From Dermatemys mawii (Eukaryota > Chordata > Testudines > Dermatemydidae): DNA of 64,000 nucleotides. The notes beneath the pieces were generated by a model. The model saw nothing but the letters and a program-made list of their open reading frames with translations, made no database searches and had not been told where the DNA came from. Below are positions 34,556 through 47,469 of the stretch, one piece after another. Position numbers and translations under genes: made by a program. The stretch is taken from assembly GCA_007922305.1 (NCBI GenBank), contig ML677330.1, positions 337,109 through 401,108 on the forward strand. The letters run 5' to 3'. The first letter of the stretch is position 1. Each line of letters opens with the position of its first letter.

Positions 34556-36701
34556 CAAATGTAGGCTAAAAAGGAAGTGGAAGAATGACTATTCTTGGCA
34601 TGGTGATCAAAGTTGGAAGGTTCCATTAAAGACTTGGATTTTCAGGGTGGATTTGAAAGAAGATTAAGGGTTGTTTGGCACGAAGGAAGGCAGCTGCTTT
34701 AAGTGTAGGAGTGACATGAAAGAAGGTGTGAAGTGAAAAGTGAGCGAAGGAAACAAAGGTAGTCTGAGTCTGGTGTAAATTAGGAGTAACTCCACTGAAT
34801 TCCATGCAGTTTGATGAGTGTAAAACAGTGGGAGATCTGAATCAGCCCCTATGACAGTCTATTCACATATTACCACCAAAAAGACAGCTCATGATAGACC
34901 TTTCCCTTTAGTACAAGGCATGGGGTCCATGAGGCAACTGCTGCCACCATGCATCAATGCAAATTTTAACTGAACACAACTATGTCTCTTTTCATCCTAC
35001 TTACCTGTATTTATCTTCCATTAGCTTCCTCACATCCTCCAGCACCATTAACATTCCTAGTACTGCTGAACCCATATACTACCTGCCCTCATGGAGCAGC
35101 ACTTCTGTCTCAGGGTTTTTTATGGTGCCCATCACCAAAGTATGGAATGCATGTCCGATGGCTTTGTTACTGATAATTACAGTTGGAGAACTCTCAGACT
35201 TGAAGGGTCTATCAGGGTTGTTGTAAGCAGGCAAACAACTAAGAGGCTTAGGAACTCGAAGGCTATGGATAGGATTTTGAGATAGAAGGAAACTAAGGCT
35301 GGGAAGCAAGTACACATGACAGAAGGTTGGCTGGGGAGAGGTGGAGGTAATTCAGGTGGAAAGGTAGAGGCAATGCTAAAGTGGGAGAGATGAGTATCTT
35401 AGAGAAAGGTAATTATTCCAAGCAGCAACTCAGTTTTGGGAGATGATAACATCTGAGGAATTTCCCCCTTTGGTTCTCCAGTGTTTAATAGTGTTATTGG
35501 AGGGTGATTCCAAGAGTTAATGGTCTGGTGTTCCAATGATACTGATCATGTTCAGAACATGTTTTCATACCCTCCTGTTTTCTCTTCTCCTGTGTTTTAG
35601 AATTTTAATTTTGAACATTTTTCCAAAAAGTGTTTTCCATGTAGAAGATCCTCTTAATCTGCTCAGTTGGGGAAAATTATTCCAATATGTTAAAGAAAGA
35701 AAGATGTCAAGGAATGCCAGATATTGTAGAAATATACAAAGTGTAATGGAAAGTTGGATTTCTTCTTGAAGTCAGCCCCAGATTTTTTTTTCCTGTGATG
35801 TTCCTGATGTTATAATGCCGTGGGTTTGATCTTCCAGTCTGTTCACATTCCACATGGATGGAGAAGGATGTTGGGGGAGGGTCATATCGGGCTGGTTGCA
35901 GTTCCCTGATTCAGAGATGCCCAGCCTCAGTGCAATTAAGAGGTACACATGGGCATCTAATTTATGCCACTGCCATAAGGTTCCTGAGGGATCTGACATC
36001 AGTGGAGGATCACGCATAATTGAGCTTCACTTCACCATACCTTTTCCCTGTCACCTAGATGCCCTGCCCAACAGAATGCCCTCAGTGTGCCCTTACACTG
36101 GGGATAATGAGGTGGCTAGCATGGGGGAATACGGGGTGGGGTCACACTTCTGCTAGCAGAGAGTTCCCGTGCATAGGAAGAGTACAGCACTGGTTATCTT
36201 CAGGCATTTTAAGGCCATTTTGCCCTGCTTACATGGCACAAAGTTGCCTTAGGGGTCTTGAGAGACATAACTGGAAGGTTGCAACAGGCATTGGTCAGAT
36301 GCATACACTGCAGGGCTACATATACTTTGTGATTTTAACAGTAGCCTTGAAAATATTATAGGTCAAATCCATAACTGGTATGAATGGGAGCAGTGCATTG
36401 CCTTCAGTGGAGCTTGGTCCATTTTCAACAGCTGATGATCTGGCATTTCCCGTTCATATATATTCGCTAATGTTAGATCTCTGCAGATACTACTTAACAT
36501 TGCTTTTCCATCCATAGGGATGGATAAACTCTTTTTGCCTCCATTCTAAACCACTTGAACATCATGGTTTGACAGGTGAGCCTGAACTCTAACATTTATT
36601 GGGCCCATATTCCACCTAGGGAAGCCTGTGAAAAAAGCAGCTATGGATGATAGGTAGAGGAAAAAAGTTTAAGAAAAAAATAGCTATAGTGTAGAGAATG
36701 G
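34556..36701. other. Non-coding sequence
   Basis: Overlapping open frames of 60-100 codons at 34957-35315 and 35772-36361 lie on both strands without domain, codon or splice support. Short 'gacttcaatgg'-type motifs occur at about 34789 and 36397. Confidence 0.4.
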
Positions 36702-36790
36702 TTGAGATTTTCAGAAAAGCCTAAGGGATTTGGATGCCCAGTTTCCAGTACTTTTAATTGGGCATTCAAATCCCTTAGGCAGCTTTGAAA
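36702..36790. repeat. Palindromic interspersed repeat, better copy of the family at 35-135
   Basis: The arm 'gcctaagggatttggatgcc' is mirrored by 'gggcattcaaatcccttagg', bounded by 'gattttcagaaaa' and 'ctttgaaaatatc'. Confidence 0.7.
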
Positions 36791-39700
36791 ATATCTGTCA
36801 CCATCTACAAGTCACTTGTGTGGCTAACTTTGGGGAGAGGGTTATTCCACCCCTAATATACACAATTCAGATTTCCCTTTAACTAGGAAAACTTTAATAA
36901 AACCTAAGGAGCTTTGTAATGTTATCTCACATTTTCCTATTACCTTTCTGTCCTCAATTATATCTGGTCTCTCTTTTCATGCCAACTCCAATATTGTCCC
37001 ACTTCTCGTTGGTTGGTGCACATTTTGGATTAAATTGTACTTCTGTACTCTCACTACTAACATACCTCCAGCTTTATTTCCTCCATTTAATGTACTCTCC
37101 TCTCTGTGCCTGGAAGTTAAAATCTCCCATTAATATAACTCTGTCCTTTTTCCTGCTTTTTTTATTTGAGCAGTGATTTCACACTCCAGTTGTTCTTTTT
37201 GGGTAAATGGCCAGTAACATTCATATAGCAGTTTTACTCTCTGAACCATTTAAATTTATCAGGCCATAATAACCCTACATCATTACCAATTACTTCCACA
37301 CCTCTTCTTGCATGAAACAGATCTCTATAATCAGAATTATGTTCCTTCTCTCATTCTGCATATTCCTCTTAAACAGTCTCTGTGACCTCAACACTCAGGA
37401 TTCTGTCATGCAGAGTTATTATCTGGGTTTTCCCTGTACAAAAGTGGACTGCACTGATTTCTTCACCCTTATGACCTTGTTCAGAAGCTCAGGACAGTCA
37501 TATCACCAAGAATCCTGTCCTCAACAAGCACCTATTGATGGCAGTGCAGGCTCCGAGTGTTCAAATACCCCCTGATAATCAGAGAATAAATACTTTAGCT
37601 AGATAAATGAGATAGATGTCCTCTCTGCAGGCTTTCATGTGAGGAGGATGATACTGCGCTCACTAAATTATGCTAGTTTCACCTCACTAAAGATGCCAAA
37701 CAAAGATGGGATTAGTAGGGTGACTTGCCTCATGCAACGTGAGCCATCACTTCTGTTATCTCTCCTATTCTCTTTACAACAAAGCTACATTGCCAACACA
37801 AATCCCCTTAGATATGATCACAGCTGTTGTTACTTTAATATGCCAAAGTCAACGGAGCTAAAGGCTGGAGTAAACCTCAGATGGTGTAAATCTACAAAAC
37901 TCCATTACTTTAAAAGCAACAACAGCAATTTTCCCCGGATGAGGATCGTGGTTCTGTTAGAAAAAATAAGATGGTCACAAGAACTCTTGAATTGTAGCTT
38001 CATAACTTAGCAATGTAATATAATGGGTTTACAAGACAACACTATAAAATCCTGCTGTATATTGTGTCACATGAGAGTACAGCCTGCAGAGACTTTTTTG
38101 CAGGCAAGGCAATGGCCCCAAGGAAATCGTGCAAGAACAAAGGACTCACAATAAGACAGGATAAGGCACAAGTGGTGCAACTAACCTGAGAAATGGGTAA
38201 TATACTGAAAGAAAATAACTTTGACTGAGCCTGTTTACATAAGGTGAAATCCTGGCCTGGCTGAAATCATGGCAAACTCCTACTGACTTCAAGGGGACCA
38301 AGATTCTAGCCCAAGTCTTTGTTGCTCTTTGATATGGGACGCAAAGTAAGAATCAGACTTGGCAAATATTGATTCTGCAAAAGATTTGTGTCACCATCAG
38401 GGATGATTTAAGCATAGGTCCAGCATATAGTGGAGAGCAAGAATATGCTTTCTTCTGTAAAGATTATGTTATCATCATAAGAGAATTTATTGGCGGTGAT
38501 AATGAAGACAAAAAAGGGAATTCATTTGTTCTCTCTCTTGTTATGCATGGTGGCCAGATCCTTAGCTGGTATAATTTTGCATAGTTCCTTGGAGCTACAT
38601 CAGTTACAACAGCTGAGAATCTGGCCTCTTATCTTTTTAGCTAATACAGAGAAGGGTTATAATGGTTAAAAAGGAGGCCAACAGAATCAGTTTGCATCAA
38701 CTGGGAGCTGATATGCAACGTCTTTCTGTTAGGAAACTGTGGTTGGCAAACCTGGTTATTCTGGCTCAAAATATATTGCAGCAATGTGCGTGCAATTCTA
38801 GCTGTCTTCAGGCTTCTAAATTTAATTTTAACCTGATGATTCAAATTGGCTATACTTGTTTTTCTTTTAAATAAACTGAACAACATTGCTTTTATTTATC
38901 CTACTCCAAGTTACATATGGCCTTATTTGGGTTTTTCTTATTGTTTACACTGGAAGTATGAGAACACTAGCACAAGCAATTCCTTAGCAATGAATTTTAC
39001 TTGTTCTCACTCAGAAGAGCGTTTAGGCCTTTATTTAAAAGCCGATAGGCAGACAGTTTATTACCTTTCCCAGATTTTTATTGTGCATGCTTTAAATTTT
39101 GCTATTAATGGGTCTTTTTATAACTGTGTGGTAGTTGCTTTAGACATGTAGACTTGTATTTAATGACAGCAGCACATCCAAACTTTCCATTGGGTTAGAG
39201 ATCTCTTCTGAGCTACTCTCAGAGCATCTAGAGGGAAGAAGAGAGCCAACGAAAATGAATTCCCTTTCTTCTTGGAAAATATTCTGTGCCTTTTCCTCAA
39301 TAGACATGAGATGTTTCCAAAGATACTGTAGTAATACAAATGAGTCAGCTTTCTGTGGCCAAGAATATTTTTCAGTTTCTGCATGACCAACTGTTACAGC
39401 ACATTCAGTCATTCAAAGGGTGCAATCCTGTGTTGTGTTGAGTGCCCCAAACTCACAACACCTCCAGCAGTTATTCAGCACTCTGCAGGAATGAGCCCCA
39501 AGTCACCTCACCCTTACCCTGTAATAGTAACAAAGTTCATGTTCCCTTTGTGACAAGTACATAGCAAAGAGATACAGTGCACAGAACTGGAGGTAGCTCG
39601 ACAACATGAACATGCTGGGTAGATATTAGGTAGTAGATTCTTTTACAGGTGCCCATCACCCCAGTATCTGAGCACAGAGATGGAGGGTATGATGCTAGGG

Positions 39701-40801
39701 AACTTTTTCACATTGTTTTGAATTAAATCTTCACCTTAAAAAAAAAATATATCAAGAAACGAATGGAAATTTCAAGATCATTATTCTTGCTTTTTAAAAA
39801 GACCATAATCATTCTCAAAAATTGTTTCGTTTTTATTAAACCTTCTAAATTCCAATCCCTAGTCAAACTGTCTCCTACACACAATTCCCACCCTCCCTGC
39901 CAACCCCTTTTCCTGACCTGATATGGTTCTTCCATCATTTTCTCCTTCTACAGTGCAAATGGGTCTTTTCTGCACTAATATGTTGCTCCAGCAGGAAGTC
40001 TCTGTTGATGTCAGAAGTTAGAAATGAGGCTGCTAGGGCAGGACTGGTGTGCTCCTGCCTGGTCCTCTGCTGCTGCTGGATTCCTGTTTGCCCCCGCTGA
40101 TCTGGGCTGTTCCTGGGCGGTGGATGAAAATGAGAGGCTTAAAGCAGGCCCAGGTTTGTCTGGGGATAGGCCTTTCTGATCAATTCTTCCACTGTCCATT
40201 CTGTCCAGCCTGTTACATGGCTATAGGCATCCGCAGCAAATAAGGATACATGAATCTCAACAGGCTTGGAAGTTTCCTTCAGATAAGTTTCCAAATGTTG
40301 GCGTGCTTATTTGAATTGAGTTACCAACACTTCTTGGAATCTGCAAAATAGGTTCAAGTAGTTTACAAAACCTGCTTTTCTCATGAGGTTTCTGGTATTT
40401 CCAACTTCTGATCATGCTATAAATGCCACAAGAACAGCTTTCCCTGCAATATTTTGTCACTTCTCATTCCCATCATGCAAAAAACCTGTTTTCAGAATTA
40501 ACTGTTTTGAAACAGGGTTCAGCCATAGTTTTGGAGTGTGCATTGGGTAGGTTTTTATCCTATTTCAATTGCCTCCACCTTTCCTAATTTGCATTAACCC
40601 ACAAGTTTCCTCCCTTTCTTGTTCCTACTAATGCCTGTAAACTTCACAGCACATCTCCTGATACTTTCCCAGGGGAGATAGGTCCCATACACCCATGGCA
40701 CCACCATACACACACATCTATGTCTTGAAATCTGAATACAAATCAGCAATTTCAGGAGTCAGATATAATGTGTTATATCTTAACACAAAGCAATCAGGTA
40801 T
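36791..40801. other. Non-coding sequence, nothing recognised
   Basis: The longest frame is 123 codons at 37639-38010 (plus). It has no recognisable motif and no good acceptor/donor pair, so I leave it out. A 'ctactgacttcaagggg' motif is at about 38278. Confidence 0.4.
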
Positions 40802-40809
40802 ATATCTAC

Positions 40810-40924
40810 TAGGGTGACCAGATGAGATGTCCTGATTTTATAGGGACAGTCCCGATTTTTGAGTCTCTCTCTTATATAGGATCCTACTATCCTGATTTTT
40901 CACACTTGCTGTCCAGTCACCCTA
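40810..40924. mobile_element. 115-bp hAT-type MITE with 8-bp target duplication
   Basis: The ends 'tagggtgaccaga' and 'ccagtcacccta' are inverted repeats. The 8-bp direct repeat atatctac flanks it at 40802-40809 and 40925-40932, the length made by hAT transposases. A short repeated interior motif, 'cctgatttt'/'cccgattttt'/'cctgattttt', recurs three times. No coding sequence. Confidence 0.82.
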
Positions 40925-40932
40925 ATATCTAC

Positions 40933-41615
40933 AGGGCAGCCACAGAGTAGCAGTGGCAAAACGGTCAGTTTGCTCTGGGTCCCTAATTTGAGAGCCCCCA
41001 AACCAATGAAATTTGAGAGAGTGGCGTTGCGTGCTGGTGCACAGGATCACAACGCCACTCTGGGTCAGCCCAGTTGCTGAGGGCGCTGAGTGACACTGCA
41101 ACCCTATGAACAGGTCCCAATGCCACTCACTCAAATTTGGCCCAGAGCCACTCCGTCATATCAGAGGATCAGCTGGGCCAAGATTGAGTGGTGCTGTAAC
41201 CCTCACAGGTCACAACACCTCGAGTGGGAAACAAGCCCCAGCCTCATGGGACAGAAGCTGCTGCTGTGGGATGAGTGCAAGGAGTGCTCATTCTCCATCT
41301 CCCTCCCTTCCTGACACTTCAGTTTCACTGTGAGGAGGGAGCGGGGCTCAATTTCAGATTTTGCTCTGAATGTCCTTGTCTGTCTGACTTCTGAAGCTGA
41401 CAATTTATGATGGGTAGCCAGGGCTGCCTGCTCATAGCTCAGTGCTAACTGTTCAAAAAGTAATGTTGCTCTCACCTACAGCTTTAGAGTTATGCAGATT
41501 TACGCATTACTCACTATTGCCGCAGAGTAAAAGTGGTTGTATTTTTGAATACATAGTGTTGATGCTGGCCTCAGCATCAACACTAAAGACCTGATCCAAA
41601 GACCATTAAAGGAGA
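40933..41615. other. GC-richer repeat-like sequence, unclassified
   Basis: 40950-41420 contains partly repeated phrases ('caatgccactca', 'acgccactctggg', 'ctcaaatttggcccagagcc'/'gaaatttgagagagtggc') in both orientations, suggesting a decayed foldback element. No ends found. Frames of 70-90 codons are not genes. Confidence 0.35.
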
Positions 41616-41800
41616 TGTTAGCAGGCAATGTGATCTAGTGGATGGGATACAGAACTGGGACTCAGGATACCTAGATTTTATTGCGGCAGAATCACTGGCC
41701 CATAATTCACGTCACCCCTTGCCTCGGTTTCTCCATATGTAAAGTGAGGGTAATGATACCTCCTTTGTAAGGAGTTTTGGGAGCTATAGTGGAAAAGCAC
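41616..41800 (+). repeat. MIR (CORE-SINE) copy
   Basis: It reads 'agtggatgggatacagaact...gactcaggatacctagattt...cctcggtttctccatatgta...aaagtgagggtaatgatacc', the MIR order of core and 3' region. Confidence 0.75.
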
Positions 41801-42744
41801 TCCAAAAGATAGCATACTCTTACTGTGTGCTCTGCAGCTGCTGACTCTCATTCTACTCTTGATTCTTCAACAGAGGTATACATCTGTGAGGACTGGAGGG
41901 ATTTCCTCTGTTTGCTAGTGGTCATCCCTATCATTAAAAATGCTCATGTTTGGTAGCTCTGTCCTCAGAAGAAAAAGGAGGCTGGCAAAACCAGAAATAG
42001 CAATGTCATATGTAGGGGATCCTGGATTTTAAACCAAATAAAGAGGCAAATGACAGGCTCCTGTGCCTTCATATGTATTAACAAAATTCTTGCTGAAGGT
42101 GACCTTTACTTGCAGAATCTGAAAAATCATTGCTGGGGTTGCAAAAACACTGCAAGGCTGTGATTTAATAATTTAATTTAGACTTGCCTGGCCTTTGTTT
42201 GTCATAGTTCTAACAGTGGTACAAGTTCTACACCCTGTTGAAGCCACAGAATATGTACAGAAAAATGAGAGCAGGATTGGGCCTATTGTTTTGTCCCTTA
42301 AGAAAAATAAACAAATAATGTATACTTTCCCTTTCATTTACTGCATGGCAGAGAATCTCATAGTTCTGACGCCATAGTAAAAGCACATTTATCTCTGAGG
42401 CAACAGATGGTATATTAGGGTAATAATTTACCAAGTAATTCCAGTCTGATAGATAAGCAACTATATATTTATATTTGACTAAATTCATATTTAACTTTTA
42501 AAATACACAGCTGCTTTGGAGGTTGTCACTGAGATTTTTATTCTAATAACTCTTATTAACTTGGAGCAACATTTTTAATTTTACATGATGAGCTAAATTC
42601 ATCAGTGGTGTAACTTTATTGAAGAGAACAAAATTATACCACTGTTATTTACCATAGTATCTATTAATATGAAAAACAAGGAGGCAAGTGCACCTGGACT
42701 CAAGGTATCTGGGTTCTATCCCCAGCTGTCACCCAGACCCCAGC
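41801..42744. other. Non-coding sequence, nothing recognised
   Basis: AT-rich; no supported feature. Confidence 0.4.
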
Positions 42745-42875
42745 TCTTCGGGGCAGGGGCTCATAGACTAAGGTCAGAAGGGACTATGATGTTTGTTCAG
42801 TGTCTAGCACAATGGAAGTCCTCAATTAGTTGTAGCCTCTACACGCTCCTATAATATAATAATAAATAATGATGC
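42745..42875 (+). repeat. Ancient interspersed repeat, 'tagcacaatgg' family
   Basis: Contains 'ttcggggcaggggctcatag', 'gtctagcacaatggaagtcc' and an 'ataataataaataatgat' tail. A short CR1-like phrase 'aaggtcagaagggac' may interrupt it. Confidence 0.5.
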
Positions 42876-42985
42876 TAACAAAATCTTGTATTTACACACC
42901 TACTGTATTATAAAACATTGTTTAACACAAACAAGATATAGTCTGTACAAAATACAAACCTACAAATCTATTATGGGGAACAGGA

Positions 42986-43026
42986 CATGTTGTATTCGTA
43001 TATATACTATATATGAATACAACATG
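42986..43026. repeat. 41-bp near-perfect palindrome
   Basis: Perfect 12-bp arms catgttgtattc / gaatacaacatg enclose a self-complementary AT core (gtatatatactatatat). No neighbouring TIR, tRNA or terminator explains it. Confidence 0.85.
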
Positions 43027-43582
43027 ACCTGGTGTATATGTATATGTTCCAACTCCTCCGCCACATACGTTCACCTAAAAGAAACAAAAAACACTAAGAG
43101 CAGGTGTATAATAAATCTTTTTGTTAGACAACTGAATCCCAAGGATGCTGGCCAGATGCTCAAGATTCATGTGTCTTTCTGAGTCAGCAAAAAAAATTCC
43201 ATCAGAATGATTCTTCGAAATAGAATCTCTGCACCAATCAACTCCCCAACACCACCCCTTGACCTGCCCCTTACTGTGGATTCTCCAGCCATGTGGCTGT
43301 GGTCATGTTGCTCTTCCTGTCCGCATTACTGTCATTTACAGGCTCTGGAACATGAGGCTTATATACAGCAGGTTTAATTTTTCACCACACAAAGTTAAGG
43401 TTGTACCTAGAAAGAGAAAATCCCTCCTGTGCCATCAGGTCAGAAATCATCAGGTATCACTAACAGTTCTTCCTGTTTCACCCTTGAGGTCAGAAAAGTT
43501 TCAAAGAAGAGTACCTCTTGGCATTCACACTTGTATTGTGTGTCATTTGGAATCTTGTGGTGAAATGCAATACGTGGATATT

Positions 43583-43704
43583 TAGGTCCTGATTCAGCAA
43601 GATGCTCAAGTCTGTGCCTTACTTTAAGCATTTACTACATTTGGATGCCTCACATGCATAAAGAGTTAGTAATGTGCTTAAGTAGCTTGCTGAACTGGGA
43701 TCTT
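43583..43704. repeat. Palindromic 'cctgattcagcaag' repeat
   Basis: The left arm 'ggtcctgattcagcaagatg...cttactttaagcatttac' is mirrored by 'agtaatgtgcttaagtagct...gctgaactgggat'. Related to 23196-23304. Confidence 0.55.
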
Positions 43705-43837
43705 AAAGACTAAGCCCTGATTCTCATTAATACAAAGGCTCCTTTACATCACTACAGCAACTTAAAGGGGTATTAAAGTGGATGTATAAACAGAATTTAC
43801 TCCCACTTTTAGACTCTCTTTACGCAGTGTACTATCT

Positions 43838-43838
<1 letters not shown>

Positions 43839-43868
<30 letters not shown>
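43839..43868. repeat. T30 homopolymer
   Basis: A single run of 30 T. On the minus strand it would be a long poly-A; I searched the sequence to its right for a retroposed gene and recognised none. Confidence 0.95.
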
Positions 43869-43869
<1 letters not shown>

Positions 43870-44394
43870 TGGTTACACTGTATTTCTTTCCAACTGCTTC
43901 AAGAATACTTGCCATACACTATTAGCCTTCCAGCAAAGAGGGCAGAAAGAATAATGAAGGGCTGAAATCCCTCATCTCCTGCAACTGAAGAAGGAATAAC
44001 TATTGTATTGGTCTGAGCAGACAGTTAAGCAGGAGACTGAAGTGTGCCAGTGGAGAAAAAGTGCAAAGGCCTGGGAGTTTCATCTTCAGATTCTGGCTAT
44101 CCTCACAGATCACTAAGGAGTTTACACTGGGTAGAGAAGTGAAAGCTTCAGTCTACAGAATTCATTCCTAAGAAACTGGGGCTCAGCTGAAAGGAGCAGG
44201 CATCTCTAAAGGAGTCCTTGAGATCATGACACTTATCTGCCTGTTTCAAGAACTCTCTTCTGTGATGCCATTTGTATCTTCCTCAGAGAGCCAGGACTGA
44301 AGATACCATGGTGGCAAATGTGGGGTAAAAATCTAGACAGTTGGGTCGATAAGACTGGAGCGTTTTCATCTACTTTTCAGCACTTAATATATGT
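43869..44394. other. Non-coding sequence, nothing recognised
   Basis: No supported exon or repeat boundary. Confidence 0.4.
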
Positions 44395-44399
44395 GTGTC

Positions 44400-45071
44400 T
44401 GTAAGCGTGCGGTGACTCACCCCTGTGGCGCCTCCCGCTGGTCTGTTCGGGAATTAGCTTGATCCAGCATCCAAAACGCCCTCTGCTGGCTTGTAGTCTC
44501 ATATGCACTCAGCTCCGTGTCCCTCCCGGGACTCCAGTGCCCTCTCACCTTAGGTGCTGCACCCCTGCAGTACCCCCACAGCCTCAGGGTCTCCCCTCCC
44601 AGGGAACCCCCACCCTCTATCCCCACCTTGCCTCAGTCTAGGCAACTGCCAGTCACCACTTGCCCCCATTCCCTGGGGCAGACTGCAGTATCATTGCCAT
44701 TTCATCACTGGCAAGGGGGGGTTGGCCTGCTGCCTCTACAACTAACCCAGGGTGCCCCCCACAACCCCAGTACCCCTGCAGCCTGGGGGTGTCCCAGCCA
44801 GAGCTGCCCCAGCTCCTCCTAACCTGCTCTACTCTAGGTATCCCAGGCTTCCCAGCAGCCAGGCCTGTCTGCCTCTGTTACCAGAGGAGACTGTGTCTCT
44901 CAGGCCCCTGCTTCTCAGCTCTTTTATAAGGGCCTGCTGGTCTGTTTGGGGCGTGGCCACCCAGCTGAGCCTGCTTTCTAAGCAGCCTGGGCTTTGCACT
45001 TACAGCCCCAGCCTTCTTCCAGGGCTGACTTTAACCCTTTGTGGCTGGGAGCAGGTAGCCACCCTGCTACA
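44400..45071 (-). mobile_element. Solo long terminal repeat
   Basis: This 672-bp GC-rich block ends in TGTA...TACA and is flanked by a 5-bp direct repeat, gtgtc (44395-44399 and 45072-45076). On the minus strand a TATA box lies in 'ccttataaaagagctgag' (about 44920-44937), followed by GC-rich R/U5-like sequence. There is no internal retroelement sequence, so it is a recombination-derived solo LTR. Long proline-rich open frames (up to 121 codons, plus strand) are composition artefacts. ERV versus Gypsy origin cannot be told from the LTR alone. Confidence 0.7.
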
Positions 45072-45076
45072 GTGTC

Positions 45077-47469
45077 TTAGAACCTGTCAGTCTTTCTTTA
45101 ACAAATGTGAAAGGTGAGTGATGGAAAAGCAATTGTTATCTTGGGAAGATTCCCATGAGCAGAATAAGTGAAGTAAGATTGCTTAGACAGAATCAGTATT
45201 AGACTTGTTCTTTCATCTCTATTATATCTGAACAAATGTGCTCTATCAAAAGAGGGCTGTGTGTCACTGGTACTGGCAGAGAGGAATAATTGGTACCAGA
45301 AGAGATGCCTTTTACTAAAGTATAGCAGGATGCCTGTATTATACCCTCATTGCTTGGCATCAATTTGTCAGCTGCAATGCTGGTTTCTAGCCTATGGACA
45401 TTGAATGTAGGAAGAGAGAAACAAAACATTTTTTCCAGCATTAACGTGGTTCTAGAAATCTAGTACCAGCTTCTAAATTAAATTTGATCCACTTCCCAGA
45501 AATATTGTTGCCTTTCTTCTGACAGCCAAATCATCATCTAAATGTGGTGTTTTATCTGTCTGATTCCAGCATCAGCTAATGTGGAAATATTTCTGCAAGT
45601 CGTATGTGTATCTTTCAGACATCAAATCCCCAGTGAGTATTTTCAGTAAGCCTACTATGGCGGGTTAGCTATTCTCCATTCATTTTTGAATAAGTATGAA
45701 TTATTAGTCATTCTGACATGAGAGCCTTTAACACAAACTGATGAGGTCATAAATAGCTGAAAGTGTTCGGAGCTCAACGTGTCACAGATTAAAAAGGTGA
45801 ATATCATAAATGATATTCAGGAGAAAATGAAATAGATGAAGGGTCTCCAACAACCAAAATATTTGTTAAGAAGTTGGGCCTCATTCTGAGGCTTGACTCC
45901 AAACCAGAATAATGATGTCTGGTTTCGGTCCTTGCGTTAAGTAAAACTTTCTCTACGTGCATTCAGATTATACCGAATGCAGCACAGGCCCAAGTCATAT
46001 AAAAAGTGGAACTGTGACAAACACCTACTTCATAGCAGTAAAATTGGTGAATATATTTTCCTCCACTAGAAGTTTTGCATGTAAATTAATCACCATTTCC
46101 ATCCTACCACCGCAGTCACATTTTCTCCCACTGGTGATTCCAGGACAAAGGTGTTTAGGTGCCTAGAAATGATGATGGATACCTGTGGGATTGCCTCTAT
46201 GCAGCTTTAGGTGCCTGCATAACTTTAAAAATAAGAATCAGGAACCAAGAGCCAACCTGTATTATCCTAGTTTTATACCAAGGTAAAATCGGTGTAATGG
46301 AGTAAAGCATCAAGCCCTAGGACTTCAAGCACAAGGAAGTGGCAGAAGGCGTTTTTTGAGGAAAAGAAACTGTCTCTAACCTTAATATGCAGGGGGGAAA
46401 AGAATTAATCAAAACTAGAAGTGGTAGATTAGAAGGGAAGGGTAGAAGAAAAGTGCTAAGAGATGAGGACGCATGAAAGACAAGGAGGGGAAACAACTAT
46501 TGGGAAGTGGAAAGGACAAGAACAGTAACTAAAGCAAGGAAAGAAAAAAAGGGGAATGGAGAACTGAAGAAGGGAAGGGAAAAGTAAGCAAAAGAAAATG
46601 TGGACTAGCAGGAAAGTATTTTATTTTCCCCAGGTTCATATTTTTCAAGAGGCCACTGCCATTTCTCCATATCTGCTACATACACTATAACAGCAGGTCC
46701 CCCTTTAACTTCAACCATCGACGTTTCCTGCATCTGTGACAAACCCCCACAAGTCATTAGCAGAATTTAGACCTGAGAACTATAGCACAGAGCTCTGCCA
46801 CTTGAGCTAAAGGAATAAATCCATTACTTGGTAGTAGGAGACTGTTATCCTCTAATGGATAAGCCACTAGAGGGGGGGATGTAAAACACATTGCCAATAA
46901 ATCACATGCTTTCCATGTGACTATAAGCTCCTAGCCCTATAGGATCAAAACACTCAATCAATTTGAAAATCTATACAGTTTGACTAGTTTGTATACAGTG
47001 TTCACTGTTCCAGGCCCTAAAGATGATTTACTTCTTCTGTGTCTAACATTACCAGCTAGAGAGATGAAACCCTTCTACAAGAGATTAAATTTCAGAAGCG
47101 TTACTTTGATGTATACATATTGGAGGATAAATGGGAATAAATGATCAGACATCCCATTTGATATTTCAGTTAGTGTATACTGCTTGAACAACAGTAGAGG
47201 ATTTGGGAATTAAAAGGGAAGCTGTTAAAAACAATTTCAAAAGTAAAGTATGCATTTTGCATTGCCAGTCATAATTTTAAGAACATTCAATCCTCATTTG
47301 TAATACAGTATTAATAATTTGACATATTATACAGATTGGAGTTAATTGGATTTGTGCCTTAGCCACTGTGCTATTTGAATCAAGTTAGCTTAACAGGAAC
47401 GAAAAGCCCCATCAAGAGGTAGGCTAACACATCAAACCATATTAATTGACCATATGCTAGCCTAGATTA
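45077..47469. other. Non-coding sequence with purine-rich tract
   Basis: 46430-46615 is strongly A/G-rich (gaagggaaggg, aaggaaagaaaaaaagggga). A hairpin 'gaatatcataaatgatattc' lies at 45799-45818. No gene supported. Confidence 0.45.

Noticed and set aside
37639..38010. 123-codon plus-strand frame
   Set aside because: No domain, no plausible splice sites, no composition bias distinguishing it from surrounding DNA.
43839..43868. T30 run as the poly-A tail of a processed pseudogene
   Set aside because: Sequence to the right on the minus strand shows no recognisable coding remnant or flanking duplication.
44517..45117. Proline-rich frames of 89-121 codons
   Set aside because: Confined to the GC-rich solo LTR and adjoining bases; composition artefact.
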